A stretch of DNA of 53,727 nt from Cryptoclostridium sp964637365 (GCA_964637365.1 CAZWWH010000014.1:1-53727); one strand, 5' to 3'. Shown: positions 44,200-53,000, counted from the first letter of the stretch. The notes: generated by a model not told the origin, from the sequence alone. Program-made: numbers and translations.

Positions 44200-44748
44200 A
44201 TGAAATTAATGTTCTGTTCCGATATTCACGGCTCCCTTTACTACGCAGAGCAAATGGCGGAACTCTACAAAAAAGAACAGGCTGATAAACTCATTCTCTT
44301 GGGGGATTTGCTTTATCACGGCCCCCGCAACGATTTACCCAAAGATTATAATCCCAAAGGCGTCATTGCTTTGCTTAACTCCATGAAGAACGAGCTGCTT
44401 TGCGTACGGGGAAACTGTGATGCTGAGGTGGATCAAATGGTATTGGAATTTCCCATTTTGGCTGATTATATGATTATGTACCTTGAAGGACGTATGGCCT
44501 TTATCACTCACGGTCATGTTCACAATCAAAAAAACCTCCCTCCACTAAAAAAAGGCGATATCCTAATGCATGGTCACACCCACTTACAGGCTTTGGAGGA
44601 CTGCGGCGATTATTTCTATATCAATCCCGGTTCCATCTCCATTCCCAAAGGCGACAATACCAACAGTTATATGGTTTATGAAAACGGGGTATTTTCTATT
44701 CGGGATTTAGAGAGAAATATCATCAAGGAACTGGTGCTAAATTCCTGA
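44200..44748 (+). CDS. YfcE/MJ0936-like metallophosphodiesterase
   Basis: 182 residues. Calcineurin-like phosphoesterase with all metal motifs: MFCSDIHGS (DxH), ILLGDLLYHGP (GDxxxHG), VRGNCDAE (GNCD), THGHVHN (GHVH) and MHGHTHLQ, then YINPGSISIPKG. E. coli YfcE is a phosphodiesterase with unclear natural substrate, and the same holds here. Good promoter upstream; AT-rich gap and the next gene follow. Confidence 0.92.
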   Translation: MKLMFCSDIHGSLYYAEQMAELYKKEQADKLILLGDLLYHGPRNDLPKDYNPKGVIALLNSMKNELLCVRGNCDAEVDQMVLEFPILADYMIMYLEGRMAFITHGHVHNQKNLPPLKKGDILMHGHTHLQALEDCGDYFYINPGSISIPKGDNTNSYMVYENGVFSIRDLERNIIKELVLNS

Positions 44749-44882
44749 AATCGACACAATTCCATTCTTGAAAAAGAAATGATATTATGATAAAGTATAC
44801 AAGATGACGGAGTGTTAAGAAGGAATAACCATAAGTAAAATCAATTGATAGTTACTTAAAGTTACCTTTGATTAACCAATTT

Positions 44883-44906
44883 TAGGGAGATAGGAATATC
44901 TCCCTA
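44883..44906 (+). promoter_or_regulatory. Hairpin in the leader of the second LTA-synthase-like gene
   Basis: Perfect ten-bp stem, loop GGAA (44883-44892 with 44897-44906), followed by a T-rich run. A candidate promoter (TTGAAA 44768-44773, weak TAAAGT 44791-44796) lies upstream and the gene start 50 bases downstream, so it is either an attenuator or the end of the phosphodiesterase transcript. Confidence 0.5.
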
Positions 44907-44956
44907 TTGAAATTTTTATTTTGATTTATATGAAATTAAAGAAGTGTGAATCTCAA

Positions 44957-47026
44957 ATGAAACTGGAAAAGCTAAAAACATTATTTCGTAATTTTCAGCA
45001 AAAACCATTAATTGCTTGTGCGGTATTGTCCATCCTCCTAACGTTTATTCTGGAAATCTTAGGACGCCGCTCCTTTTTAGAAGCAATTCAATATTTCGTG
45101 AGCAGCCCCATGATGTTTTTCTACAATGCCCTAATCATCATGCTTACTTTATCCTTGGCTCTGCTGTTTAAACGGCGCTTTTTCGTTTTGAGCTTGGTTT
45201 CCATCATCTGGCTGGGCTGTGGTATTGCCAACTTCGTTTTGCTGAGCTTCCGTACCACTCCCTTTTCAGCTATTGACTTGACCATGGTGCCATATGCTTT
45301 GAGCATCATTGATGTTTACCTCAGCAAACCGCAAATTATTACCTTAACGGTTATATTGGTATTAGTGCTTATCGGCATAATTATCATTGGCATTCGGGCG
45401 CCAAAGCATAAAGAAAAAATGCACTATCTCCGCTCCATAATTGCGGTGGCGACTCTTTCCGCCCTGGTGGTAATCGTATCGGCCATTGGCTCTCAAACGC
45501 AGATTTTGGAATCCCGCTTTGGGAACTTGGCGGCGGCTTATGAAAACTACGGCTTTGCCTACTGTCTTTCCAATAGTTTCATTGACAGTGGCATTAAGAA
45601 ACCCTCGTCCTATTCAGAACAAGCAATGAATGACATTGTTGACGCTTTGGGAGAAGATGATGGTGCCGACGACGCCAAAACACCCAATATTATCTTCATT
45701 CAATTGGAATCATTCTTTGACGTCAATTATTTAAAGAATGTGCAATTCTCTGAAAATCCCCTGCCCAATTTTACGAAGCTGAAAGAGAAGTATCCTTCAG
45801 GATTCCTCAATGTTCCTTCGGTGGGAGCGGGCACGGCCAATACAGAATTTGAAGTCATCACCGGTATGAATCTGGACTATTTTGGCGCTGGGGAGTATCC
45901 CTATAAAACCATCTTACTGGAAGAGACTTGTGAAAGTCTTCCTAATAATTTAAAAGAACGGGATTATAATAGCTTCGCCATTCATAACAACCGCGCCTCC
46001 TTTTACGGCCGTAATGAGGTCTTTTGCTCCATGGGCTTTGATACCTTTATTTCCAAGGAATATATGCAGGATTTGGAATATACCGGTGCAGGCTGGGCCA
46101 AGGACAACTGCTTAATCAATGAAATCCTAAAATCACTGAAGTCCACGGAAAATCAAGATTTCATTTACACCATTACCGTAGAAGGCCATGGCAAATACTC
46201 CGCTAAAGTTTTGGACGGCACGGAAACCTTGGACTTTACTATGCCAGAGGGGCACGATCGTGACGCTTACGCCAGCTTCTTCAAGCTCCAGCAGGATGTG
46301 GATACCTTTATCGGCGATCTTATCGACGCTTTGGGGCAGCTTGATGAAGATGTGGTTCTGGTAATGTATGGCGACCATTTGCCCAGCTTAGAAATTCAGC
46401 CCTCGGAACTTACCAATGGTAATGTTTATCAGACGGAATATGTTATTTGGAACAATATGGGAATTGAAGCGGAACGCACAGATTTAGCTTCCTACCAGCT
46501 TTCTTCCTATGTCATGAATTTACTGGGCTTCCATAATGGTACCCTGACCAAATACCATCAACAAGAAAAGGAGTCTATCACCTATCTAAAAAACCTTGAG
46601 CTGTTGGAATATGACATGCTTTATGGTAAAAAATATATTTATAATGAAACCACTCCCTATGAGCCTACGGTGCTTCAAATGGGGATTGATCCCATTACCA
46701 TCAGTGACATCCTCTATTTTGCGGGAACGGAATCCATCTATATCAAGGGGGAAGGCTTCACTGAGGCCAGCCGAGTCTATATCAATGATGACCGCTGCAG
46801 TACTGTACAAATCGATAACAATACCCTTATGGTAAAGAACAGTACTTTACAGGAAGGCGATATCATTACGGTAAAACAAGCCGGGAAAAACCGCATTCCT
46901 CTCAGTTCCACAGATCCCTTTATTTTCAATGGTGTTACCCAGGAAAGCATCATTCATGAAGAGACGCCGGAAGCAACGCATTCAGAGCAGGAACATCTTA
47001 ACTTACAAGATCTGAATATCGAATAA
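44957..47026 (+). CDS. LTA-synthase-like enzyme with C-terminal IPT-like domain (second)
   Basis: 689 residues from ATG 44957; starts at 44921 and 44930 are possible, and none has a strong ribosome site. Five membrane helices (to about residue 205), then the extracellular sulfatase-fold domain: NIIFIQLESFFDVNYL, VGAGTANTEFEVITGMN with catalytic Thr, and DEDVVLVMYGDHLPSLE. The last 110 residues (ITISDILYFAGTESIYIKGE onward) look like an added IPT/TIG Ig-like domain, unusual for LtaS enzymes, which could bind glycan. Followed by a very strong terminator. Confidence 0.88.
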   Translation: MKLEKLKTLFRNFQQKPLIACAVLSILLTFILEILGRRSFLEAIQYFVSSPMMFFYNALIIMLTLSLALLFKRRFFVLSLVSIIWLGCGIANFVLLSFRTTPFSAIDLTMVPYALSIIDVYLSKPQIITLTVILVLVLIGIIIIGIRAPKHKEKMHYLRSIIAVATLSALVVIVSAIGSQTQILESRFGNLAAAYENYGFAYCLSNSFIDSGIKKPSSYSEQAMNDIVDALGEDDGADDAKTPNIIFIQLESFFDVNYLKNVQFSENPLPNFTKLKEKYPSGFLNVPSVGAGTANTEFEVITGMNLDYFGAGEYPYKTILLEETCESLPNNLKERDYNSFAIHNNRASFYGRNEVFCSMGFDTFISKEYMQDLEYTGAGWAKDNCLINEILKSLKSTENQDFIYTITVEGHGKYSAKVLDGTETLDFTMPEGHDRDAYASFFKLQQDVDTFIGDLIDALGQLDEDVVLVMYGDHLPSLEIQPSELTNGNVYQTEYVIWNNMGIEAERTDLASYQLSSYVMNLLGFHNGTLTKYHQQEKESITYLKNLELLEYDMLYGKKYIYNETTPYEPTVLQMGIDPITISDILYFAGTESIYIKGEGFTEASRVYINDDRCSTVQIDNNTLMVKNSTLQEGDIITVKQAGKNRIPLSSTDPFIFNGVTQESIIHEETPEATHSEQEHLNLQDLNIE

Positions 47027-47030
47027 ACGT

Positions 47031-47078
47031 AAAAAAGCAGAGATACTTCCTTTTGGAAGTATCTCTGCTTTTTTTATT
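47031..47078. terminator. Strong bidirectional terminator
   Basis: Perfect 20-bp stem (47031-47050 with 47055-47074), four-base loop and A6/T7 flanks, shared by the converging LTA-synthase-like and GNAT genes. Confidence 0.92.
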
Positions 47079-47699
47079 TCATTGGTTTGATGACTCTTTA
47101 TCTTCCTTCAAGCAAAGATAATCGAAATACTCATCGTACATTGGCTGGGGATACATTACACGGTAAAGCGTCGCTACTTGTTTCATCAAAATCTCATCAT
47201 CGACGTCGCCTTCTTCCTCCAAAGGCAAATACATGATTTGGTAATCAACCTTTTTCAATGAGGAAATAATATTGGTTTTTCGCAATCCATTGCGAAGATA
47301 AAAACCAATGCGTCGCCCTCGGAGTTCTCTGTCCGTATCGTCAGCGGCATGGAGCGGAGATTCCACTTCCAAAACAATACCTTGGGCAAGATTGCTGTAA
47401 TCCTTTTGCAACAGCTTCAAAAATACAGCACCTAACCCCTGATTGCGAAAAGGACGCAAGATGGAAAGATAATCCAGCAACATCCAGGGGGCGTCTTGGG
47501 AGCAACAAAAATAGGCGTAACCACAAAGGGTTTCTTTTTGATATAGCCCCAGACAGAGGTACTCCCCGAGCTCCGACAGCTCGAAAATCAGAGACAGAGG
47601 TTTCAGCTCCGCCGCAGGGAAATCATACACCATTTCCTGGTGGTATACATGGTTTATGGTTTCGGTGTCCAATGGCTTTACTTGATAGCCGGCACACAT
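47079..47699 (-). CDS. GNAT-family acetyltransferase (1 of 3)
   Basis: 206 residues from ATG 47699 with AAGGAG ten bases upstream. The acetyl-CoA loop is RPFRNQGLGAVFLKLL, preceded by LLDYLSILRPF. A C-terminal extension of about 60 residues follows the fold (MKQVATLYRVMYPQPMYDEY). Last of three tandem acetyltransferase genes, 21 bases after the second. They share little sequence and are not recent duplicates. Substrate unknown. Confidence 0.85.
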   Translation of the reverse strand: MCAGYQVKPLDTETINHVYHQEMVYDFPAAELKPLSLIFELSELGEYLCLGLYQKETLCGYAYFCCSQDAPWMLLDYLSILRPFRNQGLGAVFLKLLQKDYSNLAQGIVLEVESPLHAADDTDRELRGRRIGFYLRNGLRKTNIISSLKKVDYQIMYLPLEEEGDVDDEILMKQVATLYRVMYPQPMYDEYFDYLCLKEDKESSNQ

Positions 47700-47720
47700 G
47701 AATATCAATCTCCTTGTCTT

Positions 47721-48257
47721 TTACGCTGTGGGTATAGCATTTTTATCCATGATTAAATATTTCATCGCAAAGCCGTCCCTTCGGAGGTACGTGGTGATTC
47801 CCGCCACATCAAATCCCTTGCTCTGCCAAAAAAGCCGACTGGAGAGATCGCTCTCCCCTACCGCAACTATCATACGGAGGCATCCCTGTTCCAAAGCGAC
47901 GGATTCCAGAGAACGCAGTAACATACTGCCAATCCCCCGATTTTGAAAGTCGCGATGCACCAAAAGCAATCCCAACCATATCATATCCATCACCGGAAAG
48001 TCCTCTATAAAATCCAGGACTGCCACTATTGCGGCTCCGTCGTATGCGGCAAGACTATGCTTCTTTTCGGGATCTGCTCCTTCAGGCAAAGTAGCGATAT
48101 CGGCCAAGGCTTCCTCTAAAGATACGGGAAAGGGCTGAAAGCTCCGAAAATAGCTGCCAACGGAAGTATACAACTCCCAAATCCCATCATGTTCCCGGTC
48201 GGTAATTTCCACCAGGCGGTAAGGAGCCATCCGCTGTTTTAACACGTCAAGATCCAA
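47721..48257 (-). CDS. GNAT-family acetyltransferase (2 of 3)
   Basis: 178 residues from a TTG at 48257 preceded by GAGGGGG; an internal ATG (MAPYRL) is possible but lacks a site. The fold is clear: VHRDFQNRGIGSMLLRSLES is the acetyl-CoA loop and FWQSKGFDVAG the C-terminal strand. Five bases separate it from the third gene, so the three are one operon. Confidence 0.88.
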   Translation of the reverse strand: MDLDVLKQRMAPYRLVEITDREHDGIWELYTSVGSYFRSFQPFPVSLEEALADIATLPEGADPEKKHSLAAYDGAAIVAVLDFIEDFPVMDMIWLGLLLVHRDFQNRGIGSMLLRSLESVALEQGCLRMIVAVGESDLSSRLFWQSKGFDVAGITTYLRRDGFAMKYLIMDKNAIPTA

Positions 48258-48262
48258 AAATA

Positions 48263-48859
48263 TTACCCCCTCGCCGCTTCTGACAGGATCGCAGAGACCA
48301 TTGCCTCATCGAAAGATTTTATGGGTCGTATGGTCAACGGATAAGACGAAAGATCCTCAGAATCCAGAGCTTTATCCATCCATATGACATCATGCCATTG
48401 ACCAAATTTAAAGCCGCTGCGCTGAAAGTGACCACATTGGACAAAACCAAAGCTGCGGTGAAAGCCAATGCTTTCCTCATTGGGATAGGTGATACAAGCA
48501 TAGGCTCGCCGATAGCCCTGGGCACAAAGCAGACTAAGCAAGCCACGATAAAGCATTGAACCAATGCCATGGCCCCTTTGGTCCTTCCGCAGATAAACCG
48601 ATAATTCCGCGTCCCACTGATACGCCGCGCGGTCATAAAGTAGTCCGCCATAAGCATAACCAATAATTTCCCCGCAAGAGGAGACACAAACAACATAGGG
48701 ATAGCGCATAAGGGTATTTTTTATGCGGCGGCGGAATTCGTTTTCATCCGGGGGGTCATATTCAAAGGTTATGGCGGTATTTACCACATAGGGACGATAA
48801 ATTGCCGCCAAAACTGCCGAATCCTCAAGGGTAGCCAAACGAAGATGATAATCAGCCAT
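48263..48859 (-). CDS. GNAT-family acetyltransferase, phosphinothricin-acetyltransferase-like (3 of 3)
   Basis: 198 residues from ATG 48859 with GGAGG five bases upstream. Similar to the PAT/YncA branch: IYRPYVVNTAITFEYDPP, YRAYQWDAELSVYL-like segment (AYQWDAELSVYLRKDQRGHG) and GFHRSFGFVQCGHF. This branch acetylates phosphinothricin, methionine sulfoximine and related amino acids; the native substrate is uncertain. Its start overlaps the end of the fRMsr pseudogene, so it was once translationally coupled to it. Confidence 0.87.
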   Translation of the reverse strand: MADYHLRLATLEDSAVLAAIYRPYVVNTAITFEYDPPDENEFRRRIKNTLMRYPYVVCVSSCGEIIGYAYGGLLYDRAAYQWDAELSVYLRKDQRGHGIGSMLYRGLLSLLCAQGYRRAYACITYPNEESIGFHRSFGFVQCGHFQRSGFKFGQWHDVIWMDKALDSEDLSSYPLTIRPIKSFDEAMVSAILSEAARG

Positions 48860-49378
48860 GGGTTTCCTCCTCTGGCCAAATTTCTTCCAAAATGGCCACA
48901 CACTGTTCTATAAAATCACGATCAGCACTGGAGAAACGGCGGAGCTCTGAGCTTTCAATATCCAAAACAACCACCACGCTGCCGCCGTGGCAAACGGGAA
49001 TCACCATCTCTGAACGGGAGGCATTATCACAAGTAACATGTCCGGAAACTGTCTCCACGTCATCGACTACAAGGGTATGATTTTTTTGAGCGGCGCCGCC
49101 GCACCCACCCTTGCCCCAAAGGATACGGGTACAAGCCACCTTCCCTTAGAGGAAATCCCAAAACAGCGTTTCCTGAAAATTGAGATAGAATCCGAGCCAA
49201 TTAACACGCTCCAGCAAACCAAAAAGATACGCCGCGCGTTACCCAAATTGCTCACCAACGGGCCATCCTCATAGAGCAGCCAGCGCGCAACTGCTTGGGC
49301 TGAAAAGCTTCCATAACGTTCTCCCGTCTCCAAATCATGGTATTTGTATATTATACCAGAATTCCGGGAAAGAGCCAA
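48852..49378 (-). pseudogene. Free methionine-R-sulfoxide reductase (GAF type), frameshifted
   Basis: Two frames add up to one fRMsr. The 5' part runs GPLVSNLGN, then the proper continuation AAYLFGLLERVNWLGFYL is in another frame, interrupted by TAA near 49152, after which ACTRILWGKGGCGGAA and GHVTCDNASRSEMVIPV carry the three catalytic-type cysteines to a clean end. At least one frameshift near 49227 plus the disturbed stretch 49150-49170 break the gene. Intact enzymes reduce free methionine-R-sulfoxide. Only a 95-residue C-terminal piece could be made. Confidence 0.8.
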
Positions 49379-49421
49379 CTGTATTTTTCTATTTTAGATT
49401 GCTTTTTATGCTCCAATGGTA

Positions 49422-50275
49422 TCAGCGGTGTCTCACCGGTATTTTCTTTCGCAAATTTGCCAAGCGGTTTAGGGCTTCCTGAAGGGTCGCATCCTTTTTG
49501 GCAAAATGCAAACGAATGAGATCATTGACATCCTCACGGAAAAAGCTGGAACTGGGGATCGCGCCTACCCCAACATCTCTGGCAAGAACCTCGCAGAATT
49601 CCAAATCGTTGTCAAAGCCAAATTCGGAAAGATCCAGCAGGATATAATAAGCGCCTTCGGGAATGGTATGAGGGATACCGATGTCATCCAAAAGAGATTG
49701 CGTTTCCCGGTATATTTATCCCGCAGCCATTGATAAATAGTCGTCACCAAAATTCAGGCCCACCACGGCGGCTACCGCTTTGATCGCTGGGATATTTTTT
49801 TGTTGGAGATTCTCCGGCATATATCCTTTGATGGCGGTTTCAAGATCCGCCACGGTAATTTCATCGAATACCGCCGCGAAGACACCCAACATGATCGTAT
49901 TGGTAATGGGGAGTTTTAAAATCTCCGCTGCGAAAGCGTCGCCGTCAATAGCAATGACGCGACTGTCGTTAAAATGCCTTTTTGTATTCACCAGAATCTT
50001 TCCATCAGGTTTCAATTCGTTTAGAGAATCTTCAGAAAACAAAGTATTATCAAGTAAAATACCATAGTCTTTTTTTTAACTTCTCTGTGCTTGCCGATGG
50101 GCTGACAGTTCAATTTCGTGAAGGCGCGAATGGGAGCACCGCGCCGCTCCGGTCCAAACGAGGGAAAGGCGATGGCGTTATGGTGAATGCTCCGCCGCGC
50201 GCAAGCCGCACCCAAAAGTTTTGCCGCGGTAAAGGCTCCCCGGCCGCCACGGCCGTGCCACAATATTTCTTTCAT
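49422..50275 (-). pseudogene. Mosaic of 2-oxoacid oxidoreductase gamma subunit and class I aminotransferase
   Basis: From ATG 50275 (GGAGG upstream) the frame reads MKEILWHGRGGRGAFTAAKL and FPSFGPERRGAPIRAFTKL, the N terminus of a PorG/IorB-like gamma subunit. At an A8 run near 50073 the frame is lost; the next frame continues FSEDSLNELKPDGKILVNT up to about NIPAIKAV. There the sequence passes without a stop into the 3' third of an aminotransferase (FGDDY, QWLRDKYTGKRN and PEGAYYILLDLSEFGF), which needs two more frame changes. So a deletion joined two genes and decay followed. Confidence 0.75.
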
Positions 50276-50298
50276 CAAAAATCCTCCCTTCAATGTTT

Positions 50299-50610
50299 CT
50301 ATTTCAATAAGTGACACTGCAATTTATTGAACAAAAAGGAAATTACAACAACCATAACGCCAATAATCAAAAGGCCGACAGTGTGCGGTTATAATCCCCT
50401 AAATCCGAATAGTTCTTTACATAATAGCCCATTCCGCTGCGGGCACCGACCATCTCCACCGAGGTCAGCAAAATGAAGAAAACGCTTAACCCCTGGTTGC
50501 AGCCGATAAATATCTGCGGCAATGCTGCCGGAAGAATCACGGAAAACACCATGGTAAACTGGTTCACATTCAATACTTTCGCGGAATCAATGACCCTTTG
50601 CTCCAATTCA
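50299..50610 (-). pseudogene. ABC transporter permease, 3' fragment (SsuC/TauC-like)
   Basis: Only the C-terminal part remains: VIDSAKVLNVNQFTMVFSVI with LPAALPQIFIG is the EAA loop that docks to the ATPase, followed by ARSGMGYYVKNYSDLGDYNR. A frameshift near 50385 separates it from the true end GLLIIGVMVVVISFLF...LLK, stop at 50299. The N-terminal membrane helices and the partner ATPase and binding protein are absent. It ends 24 bases before the gamma-subunit remnant. Confidence 0.75.
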
Positions 50611-50776
50611 ACCGTGGTGGAAGTACCACTTTCTTTTCCCCCTTCCCTGCTGTTACCATAAGACGCGAAAGCCAGAATCAATACCCAGCAATTAATTTTT
50701 TCGCCATTTTTGCTTACCTGGCGCCTCAAATCGGGACACCGTATCTTTTCTTTTCTCTCATTTTTTATTTAAGCAT

Positions 50777-50808
50777 AAAAAAATGGAAGCGCGTTAAAAT
50801 CGGCTTCC
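50777..50808 (-). terminator. Terminator of the small Met/Cys-rich ORF
   Basis: On the minus strand a GGAAGC/GCTTCC stem (50808-50803 with 50790-50785, extended by partial pairs) is followed by A-T7, 50 bases after the small ORF stop. Confidence 0.7.
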
Positions 50809-50857
50809 AGAGATTACGATTCATTTTGATTTCCAATGTCAGGAGTGATTCATAAAA

Positions 50858-50956
50858 TCACATTCGGGACATGCGACATCGCATGATACAGCAACCTCCG
50901 ATCCGCATCATCATACACATGCCCATGATTTCTTTTCCAAATGTGATCGTTGTCAT
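50858..50956 (-). CDS. Small ORF: 32-residue Met/Cys-rich peptide
   Basis: Too short for most gene finders. The frame starts MTTITFGKEIMGMCMMMRIG and ends MRCRMSRM: 10 Met and 4 Cys (one CC pair) in 32 residues, basic towards the C terminus. GGGAGG lies nine to ten bases upstream. A TTGACA about 75 bases upstream and a terminator 50 bases downstream make a complete transcription unit of about 220 bases. Composition suggests soft-metal binding or an oxidisable membrane peptide. It could instead be non-coding RNA with a chance ORF; no homologue is known to me. Confidence 0.5.
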   Translation of the reverse strand: MTTITFGKEIMGMCMMMRIGGCCIMRCRMSRM

Positions 50957-51007
50957 GATAAAATTCCTCCCTAGATTAAATATATATTAAACAAATAGGT
51001 TTTATAT

Positions 51008-51036
51008 TTACTAACACACATGTCTTACTTTGTCAA
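51008..51036 (-). promoter_or_regulatory. Candidate promoter of the small Met/Cys-rich ORF
   Basis: TTGACA (51036-51031) with a weak -10 TAGTAA (51013-51008) after 17 bases; an AT-rich stretch follows. Confidence 0.4.
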
Positions 51037-51132
51037 TAACAGATTTCATTTTTTTATCGTGGATCGTTTTTCTATAATTTCGTCCAATGGCGGTTTCTTA
51101 TGCAAATCATACAGTCTTGTCCCATTGCCGAT

Positions 51133-51921
51133 TCAATCTTGCAAATGAAGCAATCGTTTTGCGTTTTTACTCGCGATTTTTTCCTGGTCTTCTGTACTGA
51201 AACCAAGACTCAAAAAAGTCTCCAGCTCTTGTACGGGACTCCAAAGAGGAAAGTCGCTGCCGAACAGAATACGGTCGGCCCCATAGCGATAAATATATTT
51301 TTTTGCCTTCGCCTGCCCTAAGAACATGATGGAACTGGAGATGTCAAGATAACAGGTTTCGTTTTCAAGACACTCCATGGCTTCGTCAAAAACCGACCAT
51401 CCGCCCAAATGGGCGGCAATTACCGTCAAATCGGGAAACATATGCAAAATCTTCTTTAAACGTCTTGGATGAGAGAAGTCATAACGAGGGTCACCGCAGT
51501 GGATCAGGACAGGATAACGTCCCTGCAGAGCGTCATAAATTGGATATAAACGTTCATCATCAATGGGGAATTGTTGGGTATCAGGATGAAGCTTGATTCC
51601 CTTTAAATTTAAATCCTGCAGCTTCTCAATTTCCGATAGGGGGTCATCCATGGCCGCATGAAGCGTACCAAAACCAATAAACTCTTCATGGGCGGCGGCC
51701 TCCGACGCGATGAAGTGGTTAATTTCACCAACCTGTTGAGGCTTCAATGCTACGGGAAGCAGCACAAATTTGCTGATTCCACCTTCCTTCCCCAAAGAAC
51801 GCAGCACTTCGGAGGTCGCATTAAGGTTGGATTTTAAATCATAAAAATTGCAAATGCTTTTTGTTGCGATTCTAGCAATGGGATTGGGATAAATATGTGT
51901 GTGAAAATCGATAACTTCCAT
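51133..51921 (-). CDS. Amidohydrolase-2 family (TIM-barrel) metal-dependent hydrolase
   Basis: 262 residues from ATG 51921 (AGGAG nine bases upstream; the ATG three codons earlier is too close). Metal motifs in order: VIDFHTHIYPNP (HxH), NLKGIKLHPDTQQ, PVLIHCGDPRYD (His), VIAAHLGGW (His) and ILFGSDFPLW (Asp). This family covers decarboxylases of aromatic acids such as gamma-resorcylate and hydrolases of lactones. Substrate not deducible. It stands alone on the minus strand, divergent from the Rrf2 gene. Confidence 0.9.
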   Translation of the reverse strand: MEVIDFHTHIYPNPIARIATKSICNFYDLKSNLNATSEVLRSLGKEGGISKFVLLPVALKPQQVGEINHFIASEAAAHEEFIGFGTLHAAMDDPLSEIEKLQDLNLKGIKLHPDTQQFPIDDERLYPIYDALQGRYPVLIHCGDPRYDFSHPRRLKKILHMFPDLTVIAAHLGGWSVFDEAMECLENETCYLDISSSIMFLGQAKAKKYIYRYGADRILFGSDFPLWSPVQELETFLSLGFSTEDQEKIASKNAKRLLHLQD

Positions 51922-52016
51922 GACTATCATCTCCTAAATTTGAATATAACAATGAAATAATTCTATTTATCAATCATTTTCCCTTTTTTTTATTTACCGG
52001 AGCATGAATAATCTTC

Positions 52017-52045
52017 TTGAAAACCTACTAAAAATATGTTATTAT
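52017..52045 (+). promoter_or_regulatory. Sigma-A promoter of the Rrf2 gene
   Basis: TTGAAA (52017-52022), 17-base spacer, TATTAT (52040-52045). Confidence 0.65.
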
Positions 52046-52071
52046 AGGGTTATGAAGCGAGGTGTAATTCT

Positions 52072-52509
52072 ATGAAGATTTCAACAAAAGGAAGATACGC
52101 TCTGCGGATGCTGGTAGATCTTGCCGAACACCAAAATAACGGCTACATTGCTCTTAAGGATATCGCGAATCGCCAAGGAATTTCAAAAAAATATTTGGAA
52201 CAGATCGTGCCTATTCTGAACAAATCAGACTTTTTGCAAACAAACCGAGGATTCCAAGGTGGCTATAAATTAGCAAAGTCTCCGGATAAGTACACGGTAG
52301 GCGATATTTTACGGGTAACCGAGGGAAGTTTAGCGCCGGTCGCATGTTTGGATCAAGAACCCAATCAATGCGAACGCAGCAATGAATGCGCAACTCTCTC
52401 CGTATGGCAAGGATTGAATCGAGTCATAAACGACTACCTCGATCATATTACCTTACAAGATATTCTGGACAAACAAAAAGAAAGATATGCAAACGATTAT
52501 ATGATATAA
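52072..52509 (+). CDS. Rrf2-family transcriptional regulator
   Basis: 145 residues. The winged helix is MKISTKGRYALRMLVDLAEH with IANRQGISKKYLEQIVPIL, followed by the dimer helix. Three cysteines (ACLDQEPNQCERSNECAT, spacing x7 and x5) stand where IscR-type members bind a 2Fe-2S cluster, although the spacing differs from E. coli IscR; CymR-type members lack them. It may sense Fe-S status. The gene is monocistronic; no cysteine desulfurase follows, and the nearest Fe-S genes (smsCB) are 26 kb away. Confidence 0.9.
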   Translation: MKISTKGRYALRMLVDLAEHQNNGYIALKDIANRQGISKKYLEQIVPILNKSDFLQTNRGFQGGYKLAKSPDKYTVGDILRVTEGSLAPVACLDQEPNQCERSNECATLSVWQGLNRVINDYLDHITLQDILDKQKERYANDYMI

Positions 52510-52585
52510 CTCAATATGTGTTGTCACTATGATAGGAACACGTTGTTTTTACCTCGTCGGTTGTATCGGAACACAAACCGGCGCT

Positions 52586-53000
52586 TTATCTTGCTGCCTT
52601 GCTATTCTTTCTTGGCGGCTTAAAGTTGGTGCCATCCAAACTACTTTTGAAGCCAGTCTTGTAAATAAATGTCAGTTTGAATGGGTCTACATTCCCATCT
52701 TCATCATATCCTCCCACAATGACTTTTTCAACTATGCTTTCAAAAACATAGCGATCAAATGTGTCCAGCACTTCGTTTTCTTCCAACGTCCTGCGAAACT
52801 CTGCAATCCGCTTTTTCATAGTGTTTTCAGTTTCGGCGGATTCCTGCAAACTCGATCTTTGTTTTTGAAGTTGCTTGATCTGGCTACTTAAATCAAAATA
52901 CTTTTGCTCATAAGTATCTTTGTCAATGATTTCTTCCAGCCTCATATCAACCAGCTTGGCCCGCTTGGCATCCAATGCAGCAATATCTGATCGATTCCCG
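52586..53000 (-). pseudogene. Large serine recombinase, C-terminal fragment
   Basis: About 138 residues from DIAALDAKRAKLVDMRLEEI through the coiled coil (QKYFDLSSQIKQLQKQRSSL) to the C-terminal FDRYVFESIVEKVIVGGYDE block, typical of recombinases of integrative elements. The catalytic serine domain and most of the zinc-ribbon domain are missing. Its 5' side is directly joined to a truncated IS3-family transposase in another frame at about 52990-53000, so recombination or insertion destroyed both. Confidence 0.8.

Noticed and set aside
44763..44800. TTGAAA/TATGAT promoter pair before the second LTA-synthase-like gene
   Set aside because: Spacing is only 12 bases for TATGAT; the 17-base alternative -10 is weak, so it is mentioned with the hairpin but not listed separately.
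48334..48696. 120-codon ORF overlapping the third GNAT gene
   Set aside because: Shadow frame of a clearly recognisable acetyltransferase on the same strand.
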